Notes: generated by a model from the sequence alone, not told the origin. Shown: positions 52,261 to 61,689, counted from the first letter of the stretch. The stretch is 64,000 nt of DNA from Prorocentrum cordatum (GCA_963575745.1 CAUYUJ010022526.1:157639-221638); one strand, 5' to 3'. Numbers and translations: made by a program.

Positions 52261-52269
52261 GTCGTCTGG

Positions 52270-52415
52270 GGCCTGTCGCTTCCTCCTCCTCCTACTCCTT
52301 CTGTTCTTCCTGCTCCTCCTGCTCCTCCTCCTCCTCCTCCTCCTCCAGCTCCTCCTGCTCCTTCTGTTCCTCCTGCTCCTCCTGCTCCTCCTCCTCCTCC
52401 TCCTCCTTTCGAGCC
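52270..52415. repeat. CTC/CTG microsatellite
   Basis: CTCCTC/CTGCTCCTC triplets with TTCTGTTC interruptions. Confidence 0.93.
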
Positions 52416-53020
52416 TTTCGAGCGCGGCCCAATGGTCTCCGCAAAACGGTGGCCGAGGCGGACATTGCCGCTTCGGCGGCGCGCGGCGGGCCCGCCGCGA
52501 CCGCTCGAATTTCCTCCAAGTGGGCCTCCAGAGGCCGAGACGAAACGGGGCCAAGGAGGCCCGACGAGGGCCAGGAGACGCACAGGGCCGAAGGCCCAGG
52601 GCCCCAGGGCCCAAGGGCAAACAAAAAAAGGAAGCCAGCGTGGATACGGGGGGGAAGAGGAAGGATGCCTCCAGGGCGCTCGAAGAGAGGGGAGGACGGA
52701 GACGGGGACCAGGACCAGGGCGACGGCCAGACCCCCAGGGAGAGGAGGAGGAAGGCTGCCTGGCCGAAGGAGGAGGGGGGGCCAGGACGAGGGGGTCAGG
52801 CCAGGAATCCTGGGCCTCAGCGTGCGCAGACACCCCCGCCCCGATGGTACCTGCGGCCGCGCCGCCGAAGTCACTTTGCTGGGGCGGGAGTGTCTAAAAG
52901 GCAGCTGCGGTGCAAACACCCTGGCCAGGACAGGAAGGAAGGGGGAAGGAAGCCTCGAGGGCGAGGAAGGGGGGAAATCCTGGGTCTTGTCTCAGGGAGG
53001 AGGCCTGCGTCTACTAGGCT
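52416..53020. other. GC-rich segment with no assigned gene
   Basis: Large overlapping ORFs on both strands (Arg/Gly/Pro-rich) look compositional. No domain recognised. Confidence 0.45.
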
Positions 53021-53023
53021 CTT

Positions 53024-54700
53024 TCACATGACGGGGAGGTCGCCATCCCCCTCCGCCTGGAGGGGGGGGTCCCCGATGGTATTGTTGTTGTTCCTGATGG
53101 TATGGTTGCTGTCCATGATGGAGTAGTTGCTGTTCGTGATGGTGTTGTTGTCCGTGAACGGGTTGTAGTTGTCCATCATGATGGTGTATGTGTCTGTGAT
53201 GGTGTTCTTGTCCATGATGGTGTTGTTGTTGCTGTCCATGATGGTGTTGTGGCTGTCCGCGGCGCAAACCAGATGTGTGTTGATGTCCGCGATGGTATTG
53301 TTACTGTCCATGACTGTCTCGGACGCTGTCCCCGTAGGTATAGCGACCATGCCCCACCGAGCTACCATCATCCTGTCCAGGTAGTGCGAGATGAATGGGG
53401 CCATGCCATGATACATACCTTGATCGTCCAATCCGTGGTTCGTCGCAAGGATCTTTGTTCTTGTGCCGTTGGGGCTGGACGTTATGGTGCTGTTGGATGT
53501 CGGGTATCGCTCAAGGTGTTGCAACTGGGGTGTCTTCCATGCCGTAATGCACTGTGGGTTGTTGGGCTCTGACTCTGGATGTGCGACGATCATGGGAATC
53601 TGAAAGTTCTGCGAGATGCTGGCGATCTCTATGATGCCCCAAAGATCGCCGTTCCTTATCGAGATAATATCGTGGTCCTTCTGGCTCATGCTTGGTACTC
53701 CCCATGGGTAGAGTAAGGTACGGTTGGATGCCGTCTTCCGCCCTTCCTCGTCGCCATCTTCGGCGGACCAGGTGGCGGTCGGAATATGCGCGTAGATGCC
53801 CGCGATGATGCCCTCTTCCATGTTCGCCCTCAGTTGGTTGGCCAGTCTCCTCGTTGTAGTCGCATCACGTTCCTGATGTAGGCTGATGTGGGCGTACTCT
53901 GTCACCCGCAAGCTGTAGGTGCCCTGAGCGATCAAGTGCTGGACGATTTCGGTGTGCATCCCAGAACCGTCGTCTATTCGAACAATATCCTGTCGTGGTG
54001 ACGCGTTTGGGAGATGAGGGTGTTGCGCAGGTTGTCTAGTGCGGAGTGGGGCGTAGACCTTGGGTTGTTGTGGGGATGTCTCGAGGATGGGTAGAGGCGT
54101 GATGTCGCATCGATGAGCAGGTAGTGCTCCGTACGCTTCGGATCGTCCATCACGTCGGTTCTTTGGGGTAACTTCCTTATGGCAAGTGTTGTTGAAGGCG
54201 ATCTGCTGGTCGGTCAAGAGCATGCCGTAGATTGTGTGCCACGCGTACCAGGACGCTGAACATTGCCGTGATGCCTTTAAGTGTTTGACAAGTCGTGGGC
54301 AATAATGGAATTCTGTTTGGCAGCGTCGGCACGCTGTACCTGTCGCCCATTGTCGAGGGTCGTCATGGTGCTTGTGATATCTTCCCACATGTACAGTCAT
54401 ACCCTGCTTAGTGGCGGTGACTCGTTCGCAAATGTAGCAGATGTACTCCGTGATAGGTGCATCTGTAACTGAGCGTCCGTTCGAGGTATCTTGCTGGGCG
54501 TATCCAATCTCCCGATTTGTTATACCTGTCTTGGCATCTTCGCATGCGTGTCTTAAGAATGCGTTGGTAGGTTTGCCCACGGCCGATTTGAACTCCTTCG
54601 GTTTCCGCCTACGTAGCCCAGTCGATGCCGTGATGATCGTCTTGACCTTCGGCGTTCCATCTCCCATGTCTGAGGTACCTTCGAAAGAAGTTGACGTCAT
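53024..54700 (-). CDS. Intact zinc-finger protein ORF, likely element-derived
   Basis: 558 codons without a break on the minus strand, start MTSTSFEGTSDMGDGTPKVK at 54700. Residues about 85-112 carry CYICERVTATKQGMTVHVGR followed by YH, a C2H2-like finger. Residues about 123-147 carry CRRCQTEFHYCPRLVKHLKA followed by SRQC, a C2HC-like finger. The middle is Thr/Gln/Asp-rich and hydrophilic. The last 120 residues are Asn/Thr/Ile/Asp repeats (MDSNNTI-type) coded by an imperfect TTGTCC-type minisatellite (53085-53310). The base composition is less GC-rich than the neighbours. It could be the C-terminal region of a LINE polyprotein or a domesticated host gene. Intactness over 1.7 kb amid dead elements is the main argument that it is real. 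Confidence 0.6.
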   Translation of the reverse strand: MTSTSFEGTSDMGDGTPKVKTIITASTGLRRRKPKEFKSAVGKPTNAFLRHACEDAKTGITNREIGYAQQDTSNGRSVTDAPITEYICYICERVTATKQGMTVHVGRYHKHHDDPRQWATGTACRRCQTEFHYCPRLVKHLKASRQCSASWYAWHTIYGMLLTDQQIAFNNTCHKEVTPKNRRDGRSEAYGALPAHRCDITPLPILETSPQQPKVYAPLRTRQPAQHPHLPNASPRQDIVRIDDGSGMHTEIVQHLIAQGTYSLRVTEYAHISLHQERDATTTRRLANQLRANMEEGIIAGIYAHIPTATWSAEDGDEEGRKTASNRTLLYPWGVPSMSQKDHDIISIRNGDLWGIIEIASISQNFQIPMIVAHPESEPNNPQCITAWKTPQLQHLERYPTSNSTITSSPNGTRTKILATNHGLDDQGMYHGMAPFISHYLDRMMVARWGMVAIPTGTASETVMDSNNTIADINTHLVCAADSHNTIMDSNNNTIMDKNTITDTYTIMMDNYNPFTDNNTITNSNYSIMDSNHTIRNNNNTIGDPPLQAEGDGDLPVM

Positions 54701-54895
54701 TCATGAGCAGCTGTACACATCCTCTTTTGATCATAGCGATAGTGTCAAGGCGTCGTAGCATAATCCGTGGTGCGTCATTAAGTAGGCGAGGTAGGTATTT
54801 GAATCGTCCTATTTATTGGTGGGTTGAAATGTCGGGGACTACCGTGGCTGCTATGGCTTCCCTCGCTGTAATGTGGAGGGTGGGGGAGTTAGTCT
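54701..54895. promoter_or_regulatory. Leader region upstream of the zinc-finger ORF
   Basis: AT-richer sequence between the ORF start and the CTC tract. No SL relic or core promoter motif was recognised. Included because it would hold the 5' leader of 53024-54700. Confidence 0.25.
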
Positions 54896-54899
54896 TCGG

Positions 54900-55131
54900 T
54901 AGTCTCCTCCTCCTCCTCGTCCTGCTCCTTCTGCTCCTCGTGCTCCTCCTCCTCCTCCTCCTCCTCCTCCTCCAGCTCCTCCTCCTGCCTCTCCTGCTCC
55001 TGCTCCTGCTCCTCCTCCTGCTCCTCCTGCTCCTGCTCCTGCTCCTCCTTCTCCTCCTCCTCTTTCTCCTCCGCCTGCTCATCATTATCCTCCTCCTCTT
55101 TCTCCTCCTGCTCCTCCTCCTCCTCCTCTCC
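54900..55131. repeat. CTC/CTG microsatellite
   Basis: CTCCTC with CTGCTC and TTTCTCC interruptions on the + strand. Confidence 0.95.
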
Positions 55132-55603
55132 CAGTGCGCGGCCCCCTCGATCAGCCCCGCCGCGGCCTCTTATCTGTCGAGGCAGCTTTCGCCTCAGCGT
55201 CGAAGCGCGCAGTGAGGCAGGATCACAGCGTGCGAGGCGAATGATAAGACTATCACCAAGCAGCGGCATCAGCATATGAAAACTCGGCGGTCCGCGCTGA
55301 TTTCTTGGGCTGGCGCTAGTAGAGCCCCCTATGACGCGCTACCCGCGCGCCAGGAAGAGGAGGGGGCCCAGCACTGATCCGAGTGCTGATACTACTGGAC
55401 GCCTGGGCGAGGGATCCCAGTGCGCGGCCCCCTCGATCGGCCCCTCCGCGGGCCATTCTCGGTCGCTTCTGTGGGCCCGCGCAGAATTCTCGGATCGGCG
55501 CTGGAGCCCCTTGGCGGCGCCTCCAGCGCCGCCCAGCGCCTCCTGGCGCGCTCCGCGCGCCAGGGAGGGGGGCCCAGCGCCGATCCGAGAAGTCCGCGCG
55601 GAC
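55132..55603. repeat. Two diverged copies of a hairpin-containing repeat
   Basis: GTGCGCGGCCCCCTCGATC occurs at about 55136 and 55420. Each copy leads to a GGCGCTRG...CGCGCGCCAGG...GGGGGCCCAGC hairpin. In the second copy TTCTCGGATCGGCGCTGG (55487-55504) is exactly reverse-complementary to 55574-55591, within imperfect arms reaching about 55475 and 55603. Confidence 0.8.
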
Positions 55604-55659
55604 GTCTGAGTTTTTATGTTTATGGCATTGTTTGCTCTTCCCCTATACAAGGCTGTGGT

Positions 55660-55803
55660 TACGCGGTGGTGTGGTTTGCGACCTGTGTCGGTTGGGGCTT
55701 GGGGGGCAGCACGTTGCCCCCGTCGGGCCGCCTCGGGACGCGGCGGAGAACTCTGTCGAGGTGCTTGCCCGCCCCCCAGGGTGCGGGTGGCAAACCACGC
55801 CTT
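55660..55803. repeat. Imperfect hairpin
   Basis: GGTGTGGTTTGCGACC (about 55668) pairs with GGTGGCAAACCACGCC (about 55786). The inner CTTGGGGGGC and GCCCCCCAGG also pair, giving arms of about 40 nt. Confidence 0.65.
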
Positions 55804-56250
55804 TTGCAAATCACACCCTTCGGAGTCGCCGAGCCCGAGCCATGTGCAATCCCGCCAGGGGGCGCGCTAGGCTCTCGCCGGTTTCTGAGTGAAGGCCCCG
55901 TCTTCTTTTCCATAGTTCACGAGAGCGCCCCTGCGAAGCAGGGCGCGCACTGCAGTGGGGCCACATCGGTGATCCGCTTTTGTCTCCAGGCGGCTTGGGA
56001 GGAGACTCCCGTCGAATGATGAGCAGCTATTTGCGCACCGCCGTGGGTTCTTTTGGAAACACGGCTGGACGAGCTCGTTAGTGGACAGAGTGGTCAGTGC
56101 AGTTTTGGAGGGGTTTGGAACACAGGGGCAGCTCATTCACGATCTCATGCGAAGCGCTCTGTCTCTTTGGAAGGGTTGCGTTATTTCCAGACCGTCAGCC
56201 TCAAAGCATGTAGCGTTTCTGTAGTCTAGGGCGTCGTTCGAGTATCAGTA
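55804..56250. other. Unassigned spacer
   Basis: No repeat or gene recognised; short ORFs only. Confidence 0.4.
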
Positions 56251-56660
56251 CTTGTTCGGAGCCGTAGGTGCTCTCAAGCACTCGTTTCGACGACGGGACG
56301 TATTGCTCCGCAATCGCTTACTTTGCGACGGTTTGTGTCGTGTATGTCCCGTTCTGCCAAGACAGTCTGCCACATCCCGCGGACGGAAGGATCTCATGAT
56401 CTCCCATCTTTTGCCCATCTCACTTGGCCGAGCCACGCGCCTTCTGTTTCGGTGGCTTCTGTCGAGGTTTCGCCTTCTCATTGTTCTTTGAGACAGCAGT
56501 CGTAGGACGCATTGCGGACAAGTGGCGCGCATTTGCGCAAAACCGTGTGCCGTCTGCCAGAACAGCTGCCGCAGGCTCAAAGTGGCCAGTTCGCCCCCGA
56601 CACACTTGGCATGTTCTACTCCCGTGGTTCTGGACCCTCCAAGAATCTTCAAGGGACATC
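56245..56660 (-). pseudogene. Coding-like fragment with CxxC motif
   Basis: One minus frame (56659-56420) reads SRTCQVCRGRTGHFEPAAAV and LADGTRFCANARHLSAM, then a Lys/Pro-rich basic tail. An overlapping minus frame reads EMGKRWEIMRSFRPRDVADC. The Cys/His content suggests a small zinc-binding fragment of unknown origin, possibly of a retroelement. Weak. Confidence 0.25.
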
Positions 56661-56890
56661 CCAAAGGTCCAGGAACCTCCAGACGCCTGTGGAACGCCAG
56701 TGGGTCTCTTTCCCCTCCTTGTCTCCCCTCCCCTTCATCCTCCTCCTGTTTATCCTTCTCTTTCCCCTTCTTCTTTTGTTCCTTTCTCCTCCTCGAGATC
56801 CTCCTCCTCCTCTTCCTCACTCTCCTCATCCTCTCCCCCTCGTCCCTTCTCTTCTTCCTCCCTCCCTTTCTCCCCCTCCATCACCCCTCC
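56661..56890. other. CTCC-rich tract
   Basis: Pyrimidine-rich (CCTCCT, TTCTCC) low-complexity sequence; no gene. Confidence 0.7.
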
Positions 56891-56894
56891 ACAA

Positions 56895-57925
56895 TTATTC
56901 AATGTGGGCATTATTTCGCAACCATCACGTGGTGTTGGGTCTTCGCTTTGAAGAGGCAGCGTTCCGCGTCACCTCACTCCCTCTCCCCTCCGTCCTCCTA
57001 TCCCTGCCCATCCCCATGTCGGCATACCCCTCACACGTTTCGTGGCTCCATTGAACCTCCACCGAAGGCCCCAGTGGCATTGGCCACATGCGTCCTCCCC
57101 CACCATTTCGGCACACCGCTCACAAGTTTCGTGGTCCAATGGGGACCCAGTGGCACTAGCCACATGCGTCCCCCCCACAATTTCTGCACATCCCTCACGC
57201 GTGTCGTGGCCCCATAGGAGCTCTAATGAAGGCCCCAGTGGCAGTGGCCACATGCGCACCCCGCGCCAATTTCGGAACACCCCAACCCCTACCCCTCATG
57301 CGTTTCGTGGCTCCGTGGGGAGCAGCTCCACTGAAGGCGCCAGGGGCAGTGACCACATGCGCCCCCCCACTATTTCGGCATACCCCTCACACGTTCCGTG
57401 GTCCAGTAGAGACCTCACCGAGGGCCGCAGTGGCAGTGGCCACATGCGCCCCCCGCAGCACCCCCCCCACACGTTTCGTCGCCCCATGAGGTACTCTACC
57501 GAAGGCCCCAGAGGCAGTGGCCCCCCGAACAGATTTTGGCACACCCCCAGCTCGTTTCGTGGCTCCGTGGGGAGCTACATCAAAGGCCCCACTGGCAGTG
57601 GCCACATGCTTTTCCCTCCATCATTTCGGCACACTCTTTACAAGTTTCGTGGTCCAATGGAGACCTCCACCCGAGGCCCCAGTGGCACTGGCCACATGCG
57701 TCCCCCCCACAATTTCTGCACACCCCTCACACTTTTCGTAACTCCATAGGAGCTCTACCCAAGGCCTCAGCGGCAGTGGCCACATGCGCCCCCCCTGCCC
57801 TTTTCAGCACATCCCCACGCGTCTCGCTCCATGGGGAGCCCCACCGAAGGCCCCAGTAGCATTGGCCGCATGCGTCCCCCCACCCATTTCGGCACATCCC
57901 TCGCACGTTTCGTGGCCCCACAGGG
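56895..57925 (+). repeat. Approx. 88-bp minisatellite, array 1
   Basis: The leader GTGGTGTTGGGTCTTCGCTT (56930) is followed by about 11 units whose CACACGTTTCGTGG core puts CGTGG at 57041, 57130, 57205, 57306, 57397, 57477, 57558, 57648, 57737, 57825 and 57911. Each unit carries GGCCCCAGTGGCAGTGGCCA. Spacing is 75-101 bp, mostly 86-91. The same leader and unit recur at 59868-60440. Confidence 0.9.
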
Positions 57926-58224
57926 AACTCCGGAGACGATGCTCATAATTGCGTTGCTCACAATTGCATCTGGTTGGGTCCTTCAAATGCTACTCCGGAT
58001 TTCAAACGTTGCGTTTCCAGTTTTTTGCAAACAGTCCGATCGTTTCCGGTCATCCTGCTGCATCCCGCTGCAGCGGTAGCCTCGTTTAAGGATCGCTCTT
58101 TTGTTCCCATCGTTCATCAGTTGCCCTCTCGCATCAGCGCGGGCCATTTTTCCAGATCCGAGTCCTTCCTCATCGTTGTCGCCCCCCGCCTTTTCCCTCC
58201 TCCGCCTTCCACTGGTCCTTCTGC
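57926..58224. other. Unassigned spacer
   Basis: No gene recognised between the minisatellite and the CTC tract. Confidence 0.4.
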
Positions 58225-58380
58225 GAGCTCCTGCTGCTGCTGCTCCTCCTCCTCCTTCCTCCTCCTCCTCCCCCTCCGTCTCCTCCTCCTCCTCTTCCTC
58301 CTCCTCCTTATCGTTCTTCTCCTCCTCCTCCTCCTCCTTTTGCTCCTGCTCACCCTCCTGCTCATCCGCCACCTCCTCCG
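58225..58380. repeat. CTC/CTG microsatellite
   Basis: CTGCTGCTG then CTCCTC triplets with TTCCTC and TTTTGCTCC interruptions. Confidence 0.93.
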
Positions 58381-58882
58381 ATGTGCGCAGCTCTCTTTCT
58401 CCGACTGCGCACCCCACTACTGGGACACTTCTCGGAATTCCAGGTCCGCCAGGACACGCGCCCGCGGCTCGAGGAGCGACCAGGGCAGCCGGAAGAGGGA
58501 CGGGTGGGAGGGCCAGGACGTCCGGCACGGCGCAAGCGCATCTGTGGCTTGCCCTCCCCTCTCGTCTTCCTCCGCCCCCCCCCCTTCGCTCTCCCTGCCG
58601 CGCCGCGGGGTCGGGAGGGCTTCCCCGGGGCGAAGGCCGGGGGCGGGGGAGGAAAGGGCAGAGAAACGGGAGGGCCTCGCCGTGTGCCACTGTCTTCCCC
58701 TGCCTCGGTCTTCGTCTTCGCCGCCGTGCTGGAGGAGCTCCCGGGGTGTCGTGCGAGTTGGCGCGGCTGGGTGCATCGACCCCATCGCTCTCCCTCCCGA
58801 TTCCCGGGGAGGCCCGCGCGGGGATGCGCAGTTCGGTTTCCCCCCCCCCCCCCCCACCCCCCTCTCCCCTCGGACCTCGGAG
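58381..58882. other. Intron end before SmE exon 3
   Basis: GC-rich intronic sequence with a C run at 58841-58857 and a pyrimidine-rich stretch to 58880, ending CTCGGAG. It thus has a long polypyrimidine tract and AG at 58881-58882. Confidence 0.7.
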
Positions 58883-58922
58883 GTACATGAACCTGGTCGT
58901 GGACGACGCGGAGGAGATCCAG
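58883..58922 (+). CDS. SNRPE: Sm protein E, internal exon 3 of 3 visible
   Basis: Completes the split Glu and encodes YMNLVVDDAEEIQ, the end of the Sm1 motif (human from memory: YMNLVLDDAEEIH). The Asn that lines the RNA-binding site of the Sm ring is kept in MNLV. AG precedes at 58881-58882 and a GC donor follows at 58923-58924, giving 40 nt and a phase-0 end. The three exons together give about 43 continuous residues with roughly four fifths identity to human SmE by eye. The Sm2 part (LGR-I-x-L-K/R-G-D-N) was not found with confidence before 64000. Confidence 0.88.
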
Positions 58923-59049
58923 GCGCTCGCGCCTGAGCCAGGAGCGGGAGGTCCGAGACGGGCACTTCTCCAGAACCACCGCCCAGGGGGTCGACCTCGG
59001 GGGACGTCGGCAGGCGGTGGATAATGTTCGGGCCCTGGAGAGGCCAATC

Positions 59050-59112
59050 TGTCCATATCCACCGCCCGCTGCGGTCCCATGACGTCGGTTCCACAGGCGG
59101 TGGATATGGACA
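59050..59112. repeat. Perfect 17-bp inverted repeat
   Basis: TGTCCATATCCACCGCC (59050-59066) is exactly reverse-complementary to 59096-59112, with a 29-nt loop. GGCGGTGGATA also occurs at about 59013. It lies 128 bp after SmE exon 3. Confidence 0.9.
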
Positions 59113-59867
59113 TACTCCCGCCTCGCAGGAGGGAGGGGGGGCCGTCGCGCCGTGAACGAGCATCGAGGCGGGAGGTCTTCGGCCATTTTTGGCCTAAGGA
59201 GGGCCCCGGGACGGTCCGAGAACGGCTCGGGAGGAGCATCCGGCCCCGGGGACAAACGGTTCCGACCTCCAAGGGGGTCCACGTTCTCGAACAAAAACAC
59301 AACGTCGGAGGGAGGTCTGGGGAAGAGGGAACACGAGCAGGATCACGTCCCGCTGTGCGCCGAACGCGGCTGGTCATAGAGAGCCTGTCAAGCATCGCCC
59401 GGGCGAAGTTCCTGGCGCCACACTCCGGGTGAGCAAGCTTGCGCCTTCAGACTTGGTTCTGGGCTTGATTCAAGAGTTTGTCTGGATGCCCGCAGGCATG
59501 CAACTTTCGTTTCTGAGAGGGTCAGCGCGCCCTCTGAAGGTGCGTCTGGTTGCTCATGAAGCTTCTGAACATCGATCAGTGCACGTGCGCATTAGGGCAT
59601 GCATGACATGCTGTTTCTGTCTTAGGTCCGTGGGTTCGAAGGATAGATTTTGATTCCTGTCAGTTCTTCTGGGCCTTCGTGAGGGTTGTAGATATACTCT
59701 TGCCTATTTGTGCGTCCCTGCGTTACGTTTTCTCTAGTTTGAACTTTCGGGGAGACCCTCGTTGCCACGGCTGGGCGCGGCAGGAGTAGCTGGTCAGGAT
59801 GGTGCCCGTCGGGAGTCGAGTTTTCTGACTCGCCGCCACATGGCTGCACCCCCGAGCCCAAGAGCGT
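59113..59867. other. Unassigned intronic spacer
   Basis: No gene. RERLGRSIRPRGQ at about 59219 faintly recalls the SmE C-terminus but lacks the Sm2 signature. A GAGTCGAGTTTTCTGACTC hairpin is near 59814. The rest is unassigned. Confidence 0.4.
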
Positions 59868-60445
59868 TTGATTCCCAACCATCCTGTGGTGTTTGGTATT
59901 CGTTTTGAAGACACAGCGTCCCGCGTCCTCCTTTCCTCCTCTTCTCTCCCCTTCCCTCCTCCTTCCTCCTTTCCTCCTTCCCTCCTCCCATCCCTCCCTC
60001 TGCCCTCCGAATGCACATTTTGGCGCACCTCTCTCACGTTTCGTGGCCCCAGAGGGAGCTCCACCGAATGCCCCAGTGGCAACGCCCGCATGGCGGCACC
60101 GCACACATTCCGTCGCGCCCCTCAAACGGTCCGTGGCCTCATCGGGAGCCCTACCGAAGGCCCCACGGCCAGCGTCCGCATGGCGGTGCCGCTCCTATTC
60201 CGGCACGCCCCTCTCACGTTCCGTGGCCCTAGAGGGAGCTCCATCGAAGGCCCCACGGCCAGCGTCCGCATGGCGGCACCGCTACCGCTCCATTTTGGTG
60301 CATCTCTCACGCTTCGCGGCTCCACAGGGAGCTCCACCGAAGGTCCCACTTGCAGTGCTCGCATGGCAGCACCGCCTCACTTCGGCACACCCCTCACACG
60401 TTTCGTGGCCCCATAGGGAGCTCCACCGAAGGCCCCAGTGGCACT
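59868..60445 (+). repeat. Approx. 90-bp minisatellite, array 2
   Basis: The leader CCTGTGGTGTTTGGTATTCG (59883) parallels array 1. Five units follow with CGTGG or CGCGG cores at 60042, 60132, 60222, 60315 and 60404. The last unit is cut after GGCCCCAGTGGCACT by the SL relic of LINE E, so the LINE inserted into this array. Confidence 0.9.
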
Positions 60446-60466
60446 CTGTAGCCATTTTGGCTCAAG
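60446..60466 (+). other. Spliced-leader relic at LINE E 5' end
   Basis: Matches CCGTAGCCATTTTGGCTCAAG at 20 of 21 positions (second base T for C). It is followed by ACTCC, not GT, so it is not an SL RNA gene. The junction with the minisatellite unit is abrupt. Confidence 0.92.
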
Positions 60467-60644
60467 ACTCCATGCTTGGGAAGCTGCAAGCCTCCAGGCA
60501 AAAGCGGGATAGCTCTGTTCCCCGAGCTTGCGATTCATCCTCTTGTGGTGCCAGGTCCGCCCCTGGTCATCACCTGCCTCCCTCAGCCTGGGGGTGCGCA
60601 GACTTGTTCCGACTCTGTCTGGTCGCTTGGACCCCCTGGCTCTC

Positions 60645-61633
60645 ATGGCGAAGTGCTGGCAGTGCGTGCGTTGCGGTGGTTATACGCCACAACACCCGTC
60701 ACTCTGCATCAAGCTTGGCTGTAAGGGCAAGCGGACGGACCACAATGTACCAGCAGCGAACGACAACCACAAACCTTGGGGTAAGTGCGGCGGCGGCAAC
60801 CTCGGAGCCCCCTGGACCAAGCAGGGACCCAAAGGCGGCCGCGGCAAAGGGCGTGGTGGCAAAGGGCTCGGACCTAACGGCGGAGGGCCTGCTGCTCCCG
60901 CGACCCTCACGCTCACGCCAGGGAAGATTGCAGCCTACACAGCCATGGCCACGGAGTCGAATGAGATCGTCAAGGACGGACTTTCACGCAGCAGCCGAGA
61001 CAAGGTCGAGTCGGCACGTCGTAAGGCAGCCGCTGGTGTCCTGGGCTCGGAGGCGCGGAAGCTTCCTCTGGCAGTCGATCAAGCACCGCTGGCCGTCGCC
61101 GACGCTGCAGCCACGCGTGAGCGCTTCTGCGAAAACTTTCGCAAGGCTCTGGAGGCGCTGGCAGAAGCGGATCGGGCCGTCGCTGAGCGCAAGGCGGAGC
61201 TCGAGCAGGCCAAGCAGGCGGCGAAGCCCTACTCGTCCACCGCGGCTGAGGACACGTTCCGCTCCGTCAAAGACAAGGTCGCCTCCATCGACACGGAGGG
61301 CAAGTCGGGCGCCGAGGTCCTGGCTAGCCTCGCCGCGATTCTGGGCGAGATGGCTGCTGCCGCAGCCCCGCCACATCCCGAGCCAGAGCCTGCCCGCGCT
61401 GTCCCAGCCACAGGTGGAAGTCCAGGCGCTCCTGGTGCAGGCGCAGGCGGTGGCGCAGATGTGGCTGATGTTCCCATGGCAGGAGGTCCAGGCAGCGACG
61501 AGTTCGACAAGATCATGGAGGTGAGGATCATGGAGGGCTTCTCGGCAGCGCTGCGGACGAGAGCGAGAGGAAGAGGCTCCAGGAGGCACTGGACACGCTC
61601 AGGGCCGCCAAGCGCTCCACGACCTCGGGGTAG
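60645..61633 (+). pseudogene. LINE E ORF1, zinc module plus coiled coil
   Basis: Start MAKCWQCVRCGGYTPQHPSL, with CxxCxxC and CIKLGC forming a zinc-like module in the first 30 residues. A Gly/Lys/Arg-rich linker follows. Residues about 150-260 look coiled-coil (FRKALEALAEADRAVAERKA, ELEQAKQAAKPYSSTAAEDT). One frameshift near 61555 leads to ESERKRLQEALDTLRAAKRS and a stop at 61631-61633. The order resembles ORF1 of LINEs C and D. Confidence 0.75.
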
Positions 61634-61689
61634 CGGCCTCGGCGGGGCCATTGGTGGCAATCGTTCCTCTCTCACGCCCAGGGCGGCGG

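Noticed and set aside
51528-52919. 463-codon minus-strand ORF
   Set aside because: Arg/Gly/Pro-rich composition, crosses a hairpin element and a CTC microsatellite, and competes with open + frames.
59196-59300. Possible last SmE exon (RERLGRSIRPRGQ)
   Set aside because: LGR and a later G match the SmE C-terminus, but the Sm2 signature (hydrophobic, K/R-G-D-N-I/V) is absent and the frame is not conserved. The true exon is more likely beyond 64000.
59600-59660. tRNA or tRNA-derived SINE (GGGTTCGAAGG box B-like)
   Set aside because: No matching box A at the right distance and no cloverleaf could be drawn.
60446-60466. SL RNA gene
   Set aside because: The SL match is followed by ACTCC rather than the GT donor of an SL RNA, and a LINE ORF1 lies just downstream.
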